This document shows, one piece after another, positions 13,596 through 14,678 of a DNA stretch of 14,678 nucleotides (position 1 is the stretch's first letter; each line of letters opens with the position of its first letter). Location of the stretch: assembly GCA_934675045.1 (NCBI GenBank), contig CAKUPI010000018.1, forward strand, positions 1 to 14,678, written 5' to 3'. Made by a program: the position numbers and the translations under genes. The notes below the pieces were generated by a model. It had not been told where the DNA came from. It was given only the letters and a program-made list of their open reading frames with translations, and searched no databases. The DNA comes from an uncultured Eubacteriales bacterium (GTDB taxonomy: Bacteria; Bacillota; Clostridia; Oscillospirales; Butyricicoccaceae).

Positions 13596-14669
13596 TTACC
13601 GCCCCTCCGGATGCCGCGCCCCGCACCGCCGAAGCAGCGCGGCCGCGCCCAGAAGGCTCAGGGCGCGCGCCGCCAGCTGAAGCGCGCACACCGCCCCCTC
13701 CGGAACGCGGTACAGCCAAAAGTCCGCCGGCCTGCTTCGCACGCGGAGCAGGCTCCGCAGCCCCTCGTAATAAGAGCTCCGGTATATTTCCGGGGCCGCG
13801 CCCAGCAAAACGGCCAGCAAAACGCCGAGCGCCGCGGCGCCCATCATGGCCGCAGCCCGCCTGCCGTCCAAACGGCCGGCACCGTACAGGCAGGCCAGCG
13901 TATAGCACACCCAGCAAAACAGCGTCATGCCCACACGTCCGCCGGGGCGAATCCACCACGAAACGGGGCCGCCGGTCAGCAGGTACTGCACGCGCGCCTC
14001 CCACAGCGCCTGTATGCTCGGCTCAAGGCCCAGCGCGCCGATTTGCTCCCTTGCCTGCATGTGCAGGCCGTTGAACACGCCGTGCAGGCTGAGCACCGTC
14101 AGCAGCGCCAGCACCGCCGACGCCGCCCAGACGGCGGCCCACATTCTCTTTCCGCCCGCGCCCCTTTGCGGCGCTGCCCCGCCGGATCTGCGCGCCGCAC
14201 AGGCGATGCCCAGACCAGCAAGGGCGTTCAAAACGGCCTCGCCGTAAATCCACTCGGAATAAAACCGGCTTCTGGCCTGCGAAAGGCACAAATTGGCCCG
14301 CAGCGCCACGGACTCGCCGAAACGGCCGTGCAGCAGCCCGAAAAAGCCCGCGCGCAGCATTTGCCAGCCCGGCAGCACAAACAGCGCGGCCGCGGCAAAG
14401 AGCAGCAGCACCGTGCGCAGCCGCACCCGGCCCGCGGCGTACGCAAGCCCGATGACGAGCGGAATGCCCAAAATGGCGGCGCACTGCAAAATCTGATCGG
14501 CCGAATAGACGATCTGGCTGCCCTGCACAAAGGCTTCCGGCAGACTGTGCTCCGCCATCCGGCGCTCAAAGCCCGCCATCGCCCATCCCCGCAGCCCGTT
14601 GAGCGCGATGAGCAGCAGCACGATTCCGGCTGCCTTTTTCTCAGCGTTTATGCGCCATATTACCTTCAT
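13596..14669 (-). CDS. Unrecognised polytopic membrane protein
   Basis: A 357-residue hydrophobic protein that I do not recognise. About eight membrane helices can be drawn (near residues 11-33, 60-80, 84-105, 143-160, 175-199, 246-265, 271-293 and 330-349). A longer hydrophilic loop lies at about 105-142 and another at about 200-245 containing QYLLTGGPVSWWIRPGGR. There is no ATPase, peptidase or transporter signature that I can see. The ATG at 14667-14669 lies 9 bases from the window edge, so its ribosome site and upstream neighbour cannot be judged; an overlapping out-of-frame ATG at 14676 is present. Codons are very GC-rich (Arg/Ala/Gly), more so than in the grd genes. It converges on the CmpB-like gene. 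That it is a real gene is likely from the membrane-helix pattern and long open frame; function is unknown. Confidence 0.65.
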   Translation of the reverse strand: MKVIWRINAEKKAAGIVLLLIALNGLRGWAMAGFERRMAEHSLPEAFVQGSQIVYSADQILQCAAILGIPLVIGLAYAAGRVRLRTVLLLFAAAALFVLPGWQMLRAGFFGLLHGRFGESVALRANLCLSQARSRFYSEWIYGEAVLNALAGLGIACAARRSGGAAPQRGAGGKRMWAAVWAASAVLALLTVLSLHGVFNGLHMQAREQIGALGLEPSIQALWEARVQYLLTGGPVSWWIRPGGRVGMTLFCWVCYTLACLYGAGRLDGRRAAAMMGAAALGVLLAVLLGAAPEIYRSSYYEGLRSLLRVRSRPADFWLYRVPEGAVCALQLAARALSLLGAAALLRRCGARHPEGR

Positions 14670-14678
14670 TGTCCATCC

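Overview
The window reads as a chromosomal stretch from a GC-rich, amino-acid-fermenting member of the Clostridia, probably Oscillospiraceae-like. This rests on the glycine reductase genes, strong GGAGG ribosome sites, TTG starts, a CmpB-like membrane protein and GC-rich codons that leave long false ORFs on the opposite strand. The taxon is inferred; no rRNA or marker gene is present.

Most of the window (about 12.5 kb down to 1.6 kb, minus strand) is one glycine reductase (Stickland) operon. In transcription order it has a near-consensus sigma-A promoter (12476-12504), a tandem glycine riboswitch followed by an intrinsic terminator (about 12455 to 12182), then grdX, grdE, grdB, trxB, trxA, grdA, grdC, grdD, nfnA and nfnB, and a terminator at 1586-1625. 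grdB and grdA each contain an in-frame UGA that must be read as selenocysteine (U348 and U44), so naive ORF calling splits both. grdE starts at TTG and carries the Asn241-Cys242 self-cleavage site that yields a pyruvoyl group.

The parts form one pathway. NADPH reduces TrxB, TrxB reduces TrxA (GCVPC), and TrxA reduces selenoprotein A (GrdA). Protein B (GrdB plus the two GrdE fragments) binds glycine and passes a carboxymethyl group to GrdA. Protein C (GrdC/GrdD) releases it as acetyl phosphate, which can give ATP. NfnAB, an electron-bifurcating NADH/ferredoxin:NADP+ oxidoreductase, sits at the end of the operon and could supply the NADPH. Only the glycine-specific protein B is present; no sarcosine or betaine versions and no selenocysteine-machinery genes lie in the window.

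The operon falls into modules (XEB, trxBA, A, CD, nfnAB). Genes inside a module are closely spaced, while GC-rich inverted repeats fill the module boundaries, suggesting tuning by attenuation or RNA processing.

Flanks: 1-1569 (minus) is an M3-family oligoendopeptidase cut by the window edge. 12626-13519 (plus, divergent from the operon) is a CmpB-like membrane protein with a long charged helical tail, ending in a strong terminator. 13596-14669 (minus, convergent) is an unrecognised polytopic membrane protein.
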